Both the position numbers and the translations under genes were made by a program. A DNA stretch of 64,000 bases from Hanleya hanleyi (lineage: Eukaryota; Mollusca; Polyplacophora; Lepidopleurida; Hanleyidae): positions 1-64,000 of the forward strand of contig JAVTVY010018713.1 of assembly GCA_036873755.1 (NCBI GenBank). Direction: 5' to 3'. This document shows positions 20,498-31,988 of this stretch, in pieces (the first letter of the stretch is position 1; the number at the start of each line of letters is the position of its first letter). The notes under the pieces were generated by a model. It saw only the letters and a program-made list of their open reading frames with translations, did not search any database and was not told the origin of the DNA.

Positions 20498-20727
20498 GAT
20501 CCCGACTACGGGGCAGACGTTCGATGCACATACCAGTAAGACGTGCACCGAGGGCTCGGTCTGGTGGAATTACCCCCGGGGTAACCTCCGTGTGACCTTC
20601 GAGAGGACCGATCCATCCAGTGACTTCCAGCTCTGCCTGAATCTACAGGGCAGTTATTATCTGATAGACAAAATATTGGACGTAACCGACAAACAGAACC
20701 CCAAACAAGTACCAATACCAACGACAG
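20498..20727 (+). CDS. Meteorin-like secreted protein, exon 2
   Basis: Acceptor CACGCAG before 20498; donor GTAAG at 20728. With exon 1 phase it reads open throughout. Key pattern: KTCTEGSVWWNYPRGNLRV, then FQLCLNLQGSYYLID. The run Cys-x-x-Gly-Ser-Val-x-Trp-x-Tyr-Pro-x-Gly-x-Leu-x-Val followed by a short loop and LCL strongly resembles the first half of meteorin/meteorin-like domains (CSEGSLEWLYPTGAL-type). Secreted and disulphide-bonded; probably a signalling ligand or matrix protein. The family assignment comes from memory of the pattern and is not confirmed by a search. Confidence 0.7.
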
Positions 20728-21746
20728 GTAAGATAGTAGAACCCATGCTCTCGTCAAATCCAAGCTGCCATTATGGGAAAATCAAACATGTCAAAAGAGA
20801 AATATATGATTGTCATCTTTATTTTGAGAATTTTGGCGTTTCGTTTCACTAAAATATTCCCACTGGTTGTCGAGATATTGCAATTTCAAGATATTTGAGT
20901 TTTATACAAATTGGGTAATTGTATGCAAATGAGTGTTGATGATGTCATACTGGTATGAGATAGACAAATAATACCATATCTTTTTTATGACCCTTAGAAT
21001 TTTATGTATTCCATTAACAAAGTGTTTACTGATAATTGGTTGTCACTAAATTTAGCCAATTGACTTGGGTTCACTTGATGATATTTGTGCTTTATCCCTA
21101 ACAGGTCGGGATGGGGGTCATTATGGACCCCTATCTACCCTATCTTCGAAACGACACAAAATTGAGAGCTGATAATCTATGACTTTGTAGTTTATCATAT
21201 TGGGATCAATTTGAGCCTATTTGCATAAAGGTTTCAATCAATTTTCAGTACTGTTCGATACAATGTTTGAATTTCGAATTTAATGATTCAATTATATTTG
21301 AAATAAAATTTCAAAACTTATTTTTGGACACGTTTTAGGGAAAGTGACTGAAAGATGAAGCAACAGGCAGCACATGTATCTTGCATACTCATGGCTATTA
21401 GACTAATGCTGAAATTACCTAGGCAAAATATCATTGGGAAATACCCAGGGAGTTGAATTTAATATATAGAGCAAGTTATGGGAACATTTATTCTTTAAGA
21501 AATGAGGCGTATATAGTCAAATTTTGAATAGATTCGAACCCAACATAACACAAGTTAGCAAATGCAGGCTTGAATGAAGGACTAACCTACAGATGATTCA
21601 TTGAGTTCTGTTCCAACAAGTGTCAATCCAGTACATATGAATTCTGATGTCCATATCTGCAAATATAACGGGGAATGTGAATCATACAGAGCTGTGAGAA
21701 AAGGCGAAATGTCACAAGCAACTCATGAGCTGCAAGAGCAACCTGT
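20728..21746. other. Intron 2, first part, with a duplicated block at 21235-21530
   Basis: Non-coding. The block 21235-21530 (TTTTCAGTACTGT..., GCAACAGGCAG, GGCTATT, GAAATTACCTAG) recurs in direct orientation at 23488-23795, roughly 80-85 percent identical by eye. Confidence 0.6.
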
Positions 21747-21930
21747 CTACACTCTTAAAACGCAAATGTTACATTTAACATCTATAGAGGGTTGGAGGAG
21801 GGAAATCATTTAGAAAGTGTTGTTTCGAAAGTGTTGTTTCGCCACATTTAAATTTTTCACACTTTCTAAATGTTTTCCCTCCTCCAACCCTCTAGATGTT
21901 AAATCTAACATTTGCGTTTTGAGAGTGTAG
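21747..21930. mobile_element. Foldback MITE of about 184 bp
   Basis: CTACACTCTTAAAACGCAAATG at the left matches the inverse of CATTTGCGTTTTGAGAGTGTAG at the right, and pairing continues through GGGTTGGAGGAGGGAAA and TTTAGAAAGTGTTG to a short loop near 21840. Nearly a full hairpin. Confidence 0.8.
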
Positions 21931-22499
21931 CAAGTAATCTGAGGCAGCGAAGTATGCCAAACAGGGAGTGTGGCCAAATCTGAGTTTGTAATGACACAAA
22001 TCTAACCTCCAGTTAAATCGCTATAATGTTGAGAAAAAAATCGATATGGAAGCCCATGGATTGGAACATTGATATATGCCGGTCATAGAGTATTATTTGA
22101 AATTTGAATTATATAACTCAAATACTGAGGTCACAAATATGAAGTTACCATTAACAAAATCCCTCTCAAACAGGGGTTAGTCCACAATTGTTTTTTCTTA
22201 CTGGTAATGTAATGGAATTAAAAAACTATCAAAAATTCCGATACAAAAGATCCTTTCGGCCTTGTAATAAGCTCCCTGGGAAAATTCCTGAGATATAATG
22301 GCCATGGAAATCACAATTTACCGCCGATGTTAGCAGCTTGGGAATATTTGAAGACATTTGGAACATTAACATAGCCAAATCAACACCACCGGCCCTGTCA
22401 CCTTCTAAAATATAGCTCGCGAAGTGAAACAATTCAACCCCGGGTTGTAAAGTTTGAAGTCTCTCCTGCAGTTATAGATACAATACTGTTCCGGGATAT

Positions 22500-22670
22500 G
22501 GACAAATACAAGAGACTACTCCATCACTGAATATTCAGCCGTCGTCGATTAAAGAATTTCCGCGTCCATAATCCAAAGACCTAGTTCATATATCAACATT
22601 AGCACCACATTTAAAAAACATTATCATAGTATACATGCACATAGGCTAGTTTCCTGCAACATTCTGTCAA
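22500..22670 (-). repeat. Dispersed repeat, partial copy
   Basis: Shares CAGCCGTCGTC, CCGCGTCCATAATCCAAAGACC, AGCACCA and CATAGTATACATG blocks with other copies; it abuts the foldback element on its right. Confidence 0.7.
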
Positions 22671-22677
22671 AGGATAT

Positions 22678-23240
22678 GTGATGTTTACATACGAAAAACT
22701 CCTTTGTGTGTGATGGTAATAAAGCCGATTTTTTTTCCACTCCAACATTTGCTATATATAATATTGTTCTTGAAGTATATATACTGAAATATCACCTTCG
22801 AAAAAACTGAGATGTTCAGTTGCATAAATAATGGAGATATGGTTGATCAAAATGTGCTCCCGGGCTTATTTTGGTATTTTTGCGCATTTTCATGCAGGGT
22901 TTTCTCCTGTAGCAAAAATATGACACCTCAAACCAAAACCATTCGACGTTCTTTCCAATAAACAAACTTCCTGATATATTGTGTGACAAACTTATTTTGG
23001 TTTGAGGTGTCACATGTTTGCTATAAGAGAAAATCCCGACTGTAAATGCCTCAAAATACCAAATTAGGCCGAGGAGCACATTTTGATCAATCATATCTCC
23101 ATATTTATACAACGGAGCATCGCATATTTCAGTATATAAACTTCTAGAAAAATCTGATTTGACAGGTTTTGGATATAAATAAAAAATTCAACTTGATTAC
23201 CATCACATCCGTATTGTCGTCACATATCCTTTCCAACAGA
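22678..23240. mobile_element. Foldback element, ~560 bp
   Basis: Left arm (CCTTTGTGTGTGATGGTAATAA, GGAGATATGGTTGATCAAAATG, TTTGGTATTTTTGCG, AAAATATGACACCTCAAACC) pairs with the right arm running back from the block near 23200 (GATTACCATCACATCCG) to GGTTTGAGGTGTCACAT near 23005. A second, more diverged copy lies at 53420-54265. Confidence 0.75.
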
Positions 23241-23871
23241 CTTTTTTCGTCCACACTAAAAAAGCAGGGCTTAACTGTAGTGATAATTCCTGTCAGTGGA
23301 GCAACCACGAATGGAATGAAAACTAATTCACAATTATGAACTGTATCTTCAGATGAATTACCCTGAGATGTTACAAATAAAAGGAACAAAATTTGAAGAT
23401 CTCAGCAAAATATTTATCAAAAATAGGTACCAACTCCAAAAATTTCTCGAATTCGACCAGATGCAATCACAGACTGTTCAAACTAGTTTTCAATTAATTT
23501 TCAGTACTGTACGATAGAATGTTTGAATTCCGAAATTAATGATTCAATCATATTGAAATAAAAGTCCAAAACTTATGTTTGGATACTTTTTTTAGAACAA
23601 AAAATTGTGTATGAACGAGGAAGCAACAGGCAGTATCTTGCATACGAAAATGTTCTTCATGGCTATTGGGCTAATGTTGAAATTACCTAGTCAACTATCA
23701 TTGTGGAATCCACAGGAAGTTGAATTTAATCTACAGAGCAAGTTAAGGGAACAGTTATTCTTTAACAAATGAGGCACTGGTTGTCTAATTGTGAATGCAT
23801 AGAAATTAGATGCTGGTTGCATAGGTCAGTGATCCTAAATTGTTACGGATCATTTTTTTTCTGGTTTGCAG
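23241..23871. other. Intron 2, last part, with duplicated block at 23488-23795
   Basis: Direct duplicate of 21235-21530, ending 76 bases before exon 3. Acceptor CTGGTTTGCAG ends at 23871. Confidence 0.6.
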
Positions 23872-23993
23872 AGCATCCCTCCTCGTGTATCCGGAACGGT
23901 GGAGTACAGACAAAGCAAGTTGTCCTTGAGTTCCAGTCTTCGGAATCATACTACATGGCACAGATAAACTACGATCTCCGACCAGTGTCATAA
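23872..23993 (+). CDS. Meteorin-like secreted protein, exon 3 (C-terminus)
   Basis: Joins in phase with exon 2 (the G of 20727 plus AG completes the Glu codon) and reads 40 residues to TAA at 23991-23993. Motifs EHPSSCIRNGGVQTKQVV and NYDLRPVS. It is the paralogue of the exon at 1207-1331, one codon shorter. The last strand is comparable to the FQYEL ending of meteorin-like domains. With exons 1 and 2 this completes a protein of about 149 residues. Confidence 0.8.
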
Positions 23994-24038
23994 ATCTGAA
24001 GACCAAAAATATCTCAATTGTAGTGTCTCCGAAGTCAA

Positions 24039-24044
24039 AATAAA
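24039..24044 (+). terminator. Poly(A) signal of the meteorin-like gene
   Basis: AATAAA 45 bases after the stop codon, the first signal in the 3' flank. Confidence 0.65.
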
Positions 24045-25070
24045 GTTTCGTTCTGTGAAAATGCTGACTAGTTTGTTCAAGGGACGGATAGCGAATGGGA
24101 TATACATGTATAAAGTTTATAAACTGCATAATTATAAAATAATTAAAAATGATACCCTCGAAACAAAGTCGTCTGACCTACATTTGTTAAAAATTTGTTA
24201 GAGGATGTGATTTTTTCAGGTGACACTTTTGTGTTTTTAGAAGTGACATCGATGAACTTGTCTCAAATCTGCATTTGTACAAATGCGAGTGCCGGTGTGA
24301 AAGAAACAGTGGTCCCTCAGCAGTGAGTGTCCGTTTGCTATGATTTAACCCAGCCCGGACACTGACATCTGAAAAGGGTCAATTGGATATCAGAGACCGT
24401 CCTAGGTAAAGCATAGAAGGTCTCTGGGGACCACCTTTTCTTTCCCACCGGTATCGCGGTTATGAGCATAATGCCCCGCCCAACTCCCTTGAATTATGGC
24501 GAAGAGAAAATGGAGAATTGAAAAGGAAACAAAAAGGGAACGGTGATTAATTGTATAATCGTTACCCCAACATTTAATAAAATGCAACAATAAACATAAG
24601 AAGCATTACTGACGAGAAATATTGAAGATCATCTACCGTATTTATTTTCGGATGAACCGAGGAAATATGGGGTAGGGGGAAAGAGGTGTGAATTCTCCAT
24701 TACTTTATATGGTCTATCATATATATACTTACAACATAGGACAGCACAATTTGGACAATGGCTAATAACTGCACGTGTTATCTGGTGCCTGTATTTGGCT
24801 TCTTGATACAGCCTCGTCACACTTGTACACCACACCTACCCCTGACTTTCATAGCAGTATCGGTTTCGTATGCTAGTATATATACTCATCACTACTGAAT
24901 GTGTGATTTAGCACTTGTATTAGTTTATCCTGAGCATTTGACATACAGCCTAAGTATATATGTAGAACACATCAATTTCCCTACTGAGGTTATTACGTGG
25001 TCTATCTTGGAACATAGGAACTCCTCCCTAGCGAGACCAAGGATGTCAAATCCCGATAAAAACTCTGTAG
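24045..25070. other. Intergenic, nothing recognised
   Basis: No exon or RNA gene seen. A GAGGATGTGATTT...GGTGAC stretch near 24200 resembles 1759-1785 downstream of the first paralogue, consistent with duplication of the gene together with its 3' flank. Confidence 0.45.
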
Positions 25071-25074
25071 GTCA

Positions 25075-26060
25075 CAATATTACATATTGCATAAGACTCA
25101 CCATTAAGACTGTGTAACTTTTCGTCAGTCTAAATTATACACCATATGGAATAAGCTCTTGCAAAATAAACAAAAAACAAAGGTTACCAAACGAACACTG
25201 ACATATGCGATTAATTTCTATCCATACTGTTGACAATGAATTTTAAACAATTTCCCAAGGTTACCTTTGTTTAATGGTACATAAGGATAATTTAGGAAAT
25301 GTCAATGGATGAATACGGCAGATTCTCAGACGTAGTCTTAGTATCTCAGCCGCGCTTTTATTGCAGCTGTTCATGTGAGGGCTATGAAAGATCCACACGG
25401 CTCCTAACACCGGCTTAAGCGAAATTAGACACGCTAGCTCGGGAGATGTGACGACAGATCAGCTCAAACAAGTAACTCATCTGATGTTGATGGATGAGCA
25501 TCCAGCACGTCTGATGGAGTAAACGCCTTAACATGGGGTAAACATTGTAAAAGCAAGAACACTGCATATTGTATAAGACTTAACATTAGACTGTATCAAT
25601 TTTCGTCGGTCTAAATTATACACCATATGGAATAAGCTCGTGCAAAATAAACAAAAAGTAAAGTTAACAAGCGAACATTGACATAGGCGATTATTTTCAA
25701 ACCATACTGTTGACAATGAATTTAAAAAAATTCCCAAGCTTATCTACGTGGCCTTAGTATCTCAGCAGCACTTTTATTGCAGCTCTTCATGTGGAGACTA
25801 TGAAGTATTCACACGGCCCCTAGCACCGGCTATTAGATACGATAGCTCGGGAGCTGTGATGACACATCAGCTCAAACATGTAACTCATCTGATGTGAATG
25901 GATGAGCATCCAGGACGTCTGATGGAGTAAACCTGGTGAGCATTGACATATGTGATTATTTTCAAACGATACTGTTGATAATGAATTCTAAACAATTTCC
26001 CAAGGTTATCTTTGTTTATTGGTACATAAAGATAAAGTTGCGAAATTGTTTAAAATGAAA
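25075..26060. repeat. Three direct tandem copies of a ~430-bp unit
   Basis: The blocks TCGTCAGTCTAAATTATACACC, CATACTGTTGACAATGAATTT, AATTTCCCAAGG and CTCATCTGATGTTGATGGATG recur in order at about 25095-25540, 25570-25935 and, truncated, 25935-26060. The unit contains the TCTAATTCCGCTTAA half of the dispersed repeat (inverse orientation at 25325-25445 and 25745-25860). The ATCTGATG...GGATGAGCATC tail is also found at 45770-45830. Confidence 0.75.
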
Positions 26061-26118
26061 TATTTACCGTATGGTTAAAAAATATGTCAATATTTATATG
26101 GTAATCTTTCTATTATTA

Positions 26119-26150
26119 TGCCCCCCCCCCTCTAATTAGAGGGGGGGGCA
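26119..26150. repeat. Palindrome of C10/G8 tracts around TCTAATTAGA
   Basis: TGCCCCCCCCCC with TCTAATTAGA and GGGGGGGGCA forms a perfect small palindrome at the head of the 160-bp repeat block; probably its terminus. Confidence 0.75.
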
Positions 26151-26870
26151 TATAGCGATCGCTTTGTCCGTCGGTCCGTCCGTCCGTCTGTCCGTCCGAT
26201 ATCTCGGTTAATATTTGATGGACAGGATTGAAACTTGCATGGAATGTGGCCAGTGCCTCGTAGTTGTGCAGCGTAGTGTTTTTCCCGAGTTCCGGTATAA
26301 TTTTCAAGAGTTATGGCCCTTTTTCTGAAATCTGTGTGAATGGGACTTGTCCGGGCTGGATCTTGGTTAATATTGTATGGACAAGTATGAAATTGCATGA
26401 TATGTGGTCAGTGCCCCACAGTTGTGCAGCGTAAAGTTTCTCCCCGTTTCGCTTATATTTTCAAGAGTTATGGCCCTTTGTTCCTGAAATCTCCGTGAAT
26501 TGGGGCTTGTCCGGGTTGGATCTCGGTTAATATTGTATGGACAATTATGAAATTTGGAGGGTATGAGGTCAGTGCCCTGTAGTTGTGCAGTGTGAAGTTT
26601 CTCCGCGTTTCGCGTATATTTTCAATAGTTATGGCCCTTTTGTTCTTGAAATCTTTGTGAGTTGGGAGTTGTCCGGGCTGGATCTCGGTTAATATTGTAT
26701 GGACAAGTATGGAATTTGCATGATATGTGGTCAATGCCCCATAGTTGTGCAGTGTGAAGTTTCTCTGCTTTCGGTTATATTTTCAAGAGTTATGGCCCTT
26801 TGTTCATCAAACCTAAGTGAATGGGATATATTTATTTGTCCAGGCTGGATCTCAGTCCATAACCGATTTG
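26151..26870. repeat. Tandem array of a ~160-bp unit, about four copies
   Basis: TTTTCAAGAGTTATGGCCCTT occurs near 26302, 26460, 26621 and 26782, a steady ~160-base period, each with TTGTCCGGG...TGGATCTCGGTTAATATTG and GTATGGACAA blocks. Preceded by a (GTCC)n-rich stretch (26165-26200). Typical of tandem-bearing bivalve MITEs; no coding capacity. Confidence 0.8.
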
Positions 26871-27499
26871 GACTGGGAAAATGGCTATGAAATTGGTATT
26901 CTACATTCCAAAGCAGACCACATAGGTCCTGAAGTATGAAATTGCCCCAAAAGAGTGAATTGGGTGCAAAATTCAAAGTTCACGATTGCTTCATAATTTC
27001 ACCTCAATATACTCTCAAGGAATGTAGGTCTCATAACCAGGTCACATTTTTGGATTTGGCGTAAGCACCCGGGCGACCATTTTGAATCAAAACATTGTAT
27101 TATTACTTGTTGGTCGATACTTGGAATATGTATTATGCGAGGCATGCCGAAAAAAGTGACTGAAACAGAATTTTTATAATTATCCAAATTAGGCCTCCAC
27201 AGACCAATACAGGACAGAACAATGGCGGGCAGTGTCAGATTAAAGCGGAAAGGGATGGGGGGGCATGCAATTAAGCAATCTCTGATTGCTTCCTTCCTGT
27301 GTGTATTTTGCTGGTTATCCCATATTGTGTATAATTTAGACTGAGAAAAAAGTGATCCGAATGTTCAGGCTTTCACTTCATGGTTTTGTTTCATGCTTGC
27401 ACCCTCAGTATCTAACATTTACACTGCACATACAATGCCATTATCTTCAGTCATACGCTTTCCTACATTTATAATATCTAAATATCCAGAGAATGATGT
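26871..27499. other. Intergenic, nothing recognised
   Basis: No exon or clear repeat beyond short similarities. Confidence 0.4.
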
Positions 27500-27725
27500 A
27501 TCTTAGTCTCGCTTGGATTGTGTCTGTTCATATGAACGCCATGAGGATCTAAAATACATGGATTTATACGGCCCCTAGCCACGGATTAAGCGGAATTAGA
27601 CACACGTTACGATATGTATTATGCCATAGATCTTTCACGCTGCGCTCGTATTTTGCTATCAACATGCGATATGTATCGCCAAATGAGAGAAACTTTGGCA
27701 CTTGGTGACATAGCCTTGTTTCAAA
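27500..27725 (-). repeat. Dispersed repeat, left-end half
   Basis: Inverse of 32500-32700: shares the GAATGATGTATCTTAGTC, GTTCATATGAACGCCATGAGG, CGGCCCCTAGCC, GGAATTAGACAC and CGTATTTTGCTATCAACATGC blocks, extending to GCGATATGTATCGCC. Confidence 0.75.
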
Positions 27726-28309
27726 AACTGTTTGTGACGTTGATTAAAATCACCGCATTTTACATAGGATCAAATAAATGCTACTAGGCGAGATATTTAT
27801 ACGCCATATGCATCTCTCACTGGCATATTACTGTCCAGAAAGGGATATCGATGTCGACTCTCTTATCGTTAAATCGATGAGAGAGAAGGTTCGCCACATT
27901 AGGTATAAGGTCTAAGGTCTAGATCTAAGATACAGGTCTAAGTATGATGTGCCGTTATGTATATCTTAAGATTCCTGCGTCATTTATACAGAGATTAACC
28001 ACAGCGAGAAAATCGTTTGTATAGCGTTTGATGAATGGGAAGCAACTCGCCTTGAAATGACCAATTTTTTAAAACATCTGCATATAGTCGTATTCGAAAG
28101 AGAACAGATTTTGATCAAACAAAAGGGGTGCACAATTAGTCCCATGCATTGAAATATCTATATTGTGTTACCAATTTTCGCCTACATATTATTAATGATA
28201 AATTCAAACAACTCTATAAACAAAGAAACATCACATGAATGATATCCCCTGTATGTAGTAGAACTAAAGAATGCTTCATGGCTTCTGACATTAATATATC
28301 AGCAATCAG
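27726..28309. other. Intergenic, nothing recognised
   Basis: A run of AAGGTCTAGATCTAAGATAC-type short repeats near 27905-27935; otherwise nothing identified. Confidence 0.4.
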
Positions 28310-29000
28310 TTTTCTTGAACACCGATAATATTAATGATCCGAGACTGTCAATATGGTCCTGATGAGGGATTGTAGTGTAAACAGTCGAGAAATCCCATGT
28401 AGATACATGACTGCACGGTATGTGTCCTTTCCCATGAAGTTCTTCCATAAGACATTTTGCCTTTTTTAATATCCACATACATTCATCGCCAAATTTCTTT
28501 GAAAGTGTGGCGCAATATGTTTAACAAAATGCTTTTCTGGAGGGTTGAAATAAGCTTCTGGAACCAGACATGAATCTAGCATGGTATGGTGTTTTATGCA
28601 TTTTGGGAGTACAGTACACTTTTGATATATCGTTGAGTGGTTAGATGACAAATAGCTATTTCCCTGATAACAGTTTTGTGGTTGTTAACTAAATCTTCCA
28701 GAGTAAAATCAGTTTGTGAGTAAGTAGACGTATTCGATGATTTTATGCCTATACTCAGTTCCTTAACCAGCACCTGGTAATAGTAATATTTACATATGAA
28801 TATTATATTCTTTGGAGCTTTGTCGGCTGGGACTCTGGCGATTTGCTAGAAGTTCTTGTGAATTGAGGTTTCTCAGTACTTGTTTTGTTTGAGGAAGGGT
28901 ACTTCTGTCAAATGTCGGATTGTTTCAACGGCCTTGCTCTTGGTGAGGTCCAGCCAATCAGCCAGTGCTGTAGGTTCAACTTTTTCTCGCTTTGACCACT
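28310..29000 (-). pseudogene. Penelope-like retroelement reverse-transcriptase remnant
   Basis: Read on minus across several frames. The upstream part resembles KWSKREKVEPTALADWL and a VPADKAPKNIIFICKYYYYQ stretch followed by LVKELSIG. Further on comes STWDFSTVYTTIPHQD. The VPADKAPNN...CKxYYY and DFSTLYTTIPH motifs are, as I recall them, hallmarks of Penelope-like reverse transcriptases abundant in molluscs and cnidarians. Stops and frame changes (for example between 28460 and 28650) mark it as dead. No endonuclease domain or LTR-like repeats are seen. A SINE tail lies just beyond its 5' side. Confidence 0.6.
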
Positions 29001-29004
29001 TAGT

Positions 29005-29085
29005 TGGTTCGTCGCGATATGATTGAAATAATGTTGAAATCGACGTTAAATTCTATTCACCCACTCACTCGTGGTATGCTCATTT
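29005..29085 (+). repeat. Molluscan SINE 3' tail
   Basis: GTCGCGATATGATTGAAATA, then GTTGAAATCGACGTTAAAT and CACCCACTCACTC: the same tail as at 33660-33722. Confidence 0.65.
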
Positions 29086-29947
29086 TCTCCAGTTCTTTAT
29101 CCAAGTAGTTGACTTTCAAGAAAGCCGGCCTTGGGATGTTCTCTGGACGATACAATAGAAAATAATCTATATCTTGACAAACTTAATGATTGTGGGTTAT
29201 TAGATTCAAACCTCTCACAGGGAACGCATACAATACTGTTCTCAAAGCTATGTATACTGTTGGGTGTGTCAGTTAAATCTACTCAGTTAAAGTAATTTAT
29301 AGTGATATGATCAACGCACTCTAAAATAAACCATGGCTGTGATGTCTCCGTTGGTGGGGTTTAAACAGCTGGGTAATATTAGATCTATTTGAATGGCGGT
29401 GTGTTACATTGCCCAACCATTGACATCATTTAAACCATACGGAAACAATGACCCAAGTTCTAGCACCCAGAATAGTTCCTGCTCTCGAGATTTTCTCTCA
29501 GATCCGTAGGGGAGCCTTTTTCTATATTTGTACAACACATTTTGGTGGGGAGATGATGCTTCAGATGATGCTTCAAGTAGAAGATAATGCAAACTTATGG
29601 TGTGATGACGCTTGATTATGTGTTTCATCAACTCACAAAAATTAGCTTTATAACATCATAATTTGACGGTTTGGATATATTTTGTTTTAGGGAAAGTATC
29701 ACTGTTGAATTCAGTTCCAATTCTATTTATAGCGATGACGCATGAAGGACTGTGATAGGCATCAAATTATACATCACGTGAAAAGGCTCAGTATTAGCAA
29801 ATACATGCATGTACTGCGAGGTAAATCATCCTGAAATCAGGGCAGCCATTTTTAATTAACCCACCAGATTATGCACAGAAGATCCTGCGAAAACGCTCGA
29901 AATGAGCTTAGAATACTGTGACGATCCAAATTTATTTAACCGGGTAT
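29086..29947. other. Intergenic, nothing recognised
   Basis: AT-rich with short random open frames only. Confidence 0.4.
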
Positions 29948-30280
29948 ACCAGAAAAATGGTGTTGTTCAACACCAAAAAAAGGTGTTGAGCTCAACACCA
30001 ATAAATGGTGTTCAATTTGCACCGACACCATAAATCTTCAACGCCCTTTATTGGTGTTGGCCAACACCATTGATTGGTGTTGAGCCAGTATTAGCACTTG
30101 TCAGTGAACACCAAAACATGGTGTCGAACTATTTTTAACACCACTGATTGGTGTTGACCGACATCATTATTTGGTGTTGAACTGTGTTCACATTGGTCAA
30201 CACCATTCTCAATGCCACTTTATGGTGTTGACCAGCCCTCAACACCAAAAAAGGGTGTTGTATCAACACCATTCTTCTGA
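29948..30280. mobile_element. MITE with an array of CAACACC/GGTGTTG palindromic units
   Basis: Inverted ends CCAGAAAAATGGTGTTG and CAACACCATTCTTCTGA, flanked by TATAC-type sequence. The interior has about a dozen GGTGTTG and CAACACC motifs alternating in orientation, so almost any part can pair with any other. Confidence 0.75.
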
Positions 30281-31973
30281 TTGTGTATACCACATGTAAA
30301 TAGGTGACTGAGTTACCAGAGACGGGCTGAATAATCCATGAACCAGACCAGATTTATGCAGAGCTGGTCGGAGGCTATAATAATGCCCTTTTTACATAAA
30401 AAAAAATTCTACTATAGGCAACCTGTTTTCTTCTACATGAAAATGGGACTAGGGGTTTAATGTAAAGCACATCGCGATTGTTGTCAGCATTGAAAACTCT
30501 TGACCGCTTTTCTCTTGCAGGAAGGTATCTGATGTATTCTTAATTCTGATTTTGTGCATATTTGGAATCGATGCTGAATGTCGTACTAAATAGCTCTTTC
30601 GATTATTGATGCGGAAATTATTTTGTGGACGATGGCTGAGTACTGAATGACGGATATGAGGACTACATTATGTTCAAAGAACGATTACGCTGCAGTCCTC
30701 AGATTCTCTCTGGGTTCATCAGTTTACATAGGCAATTTGGATTTACTGAGTTCATCAAAATGTTCAGTTGGCAAATTTGCAGGGGTTGCTTTTTACTTGG
30801 CCTTCATTTCTTATTACTTTAGCTGCAACAAATTGACATGCCCGTCAGAACGATACTGTCAGAGGGAATCCCAGTTCAGGGATTTCCCCACAATAATGAT
30901 GGCGTCAGCAATAATGCGAACATGGTGTTCGGCGATAATGGCAGCGTGGTCGAGCATGAGACTCTGACCAGCCATGCAGGACAATTGTCATTGCCAGTTT
31001 GGCGAATAAAACAGACTTTTTCAGCTTTGAAATAGCGTGAACATCGCCTGCTCAAAAACAGGGGAAAACTGCTGCGACTGATTAAATTTTCCAGCATAAA
31101 ATGGCAGGGGACAAAACGACCAGGTTTCAACATTTTGGAATATATTTTTCTTGCTACTCAGGCTAGGGCGTAGAAATTAGTTGAGATGGGGACATGGAAG
31201 AAAAAAAAACCTTTTAATGCTATAAATTGTGCCGACGGGAAACAAGGGATAGGGTACATATGATCAGCCTAATATACCGTAGTCCTACTTTGGCTTCCTG
31301 GCTCAGTATTCGCACGTACGGGACGGGAGAAGCTTTGGGTCATCACCTGCAAGAAGCATACACTTGTGGGGGCGGTAGAAATCCCAGATTATGAGCATAC
31401 ACGATTTATGGCTACTCTGTGTACTTGTATACCGGTGAAAATAGTCCCAGGTTCATATCATTCGAGATTTGATTTGGTTCGGTTAGCACAGATGACTACC
31501 CCAATGCATTGTGTGAATCTTAACTATTTTAGTTAGTTAGGCCTACCGTACCAGGCCACTACCAAACTTGCTCCGAAACCAGGGAGATATCACTCTACGG
31601 CATCATTGCCTATCGAACTGGGTACTTGCATACTCCTCCGAGCAGAGAATCATGGGTAAATTCAAAATGACGATCATGAGAGTGCGACTTAAAAGACGTG
31701 TTTTCTTCGTTTTTCTTCAAAATATTGACTTTTTTTCTCATAAATTAGCCCAAAATAATTTATTTCACATGGATAATTATTTCCTAATTTCTTTTGCCGT
31801 TTAAAAAAAATCAGAAAACTGACCAAAAAATCGTCCCCAAAATGCACTTTTTAATATGACATCAGTGTGACGTCATCAGAGCAGCCATCTTGAATTTTCT
31901 ACATTTTTTGGTAGAGTTTGACTCTTGATATTTAAGGAACCTGGTGCGGTTTATGCGGGTTTAGCCACCTGTG
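30281..31973. other. Intergenic, mostly unassigned
   Basis: Contains a dispersed-repeat fragment at 30487-30525 (CATTGAAAACTCTTGACCGC, then TTTTCTCTTGCAGGAAGG). The open frame at 30647-30967 has no recognisable domain. Nothing else supported. Confidence 0.45.
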
Positions 31974-31988
31974 CCACCAGGGGGCGCC
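31974..31988 (+). promoter_or_regulatory. CTCF-like motif
   Basis: CCACCAGGGGGCGCC matches the CTCF core (CCACNAGGGGGCGC) base for base. CTCF exists in bilaterians including molluscs, so an insulator site is possible. Inferred from motif only. Confidence 0.4.
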
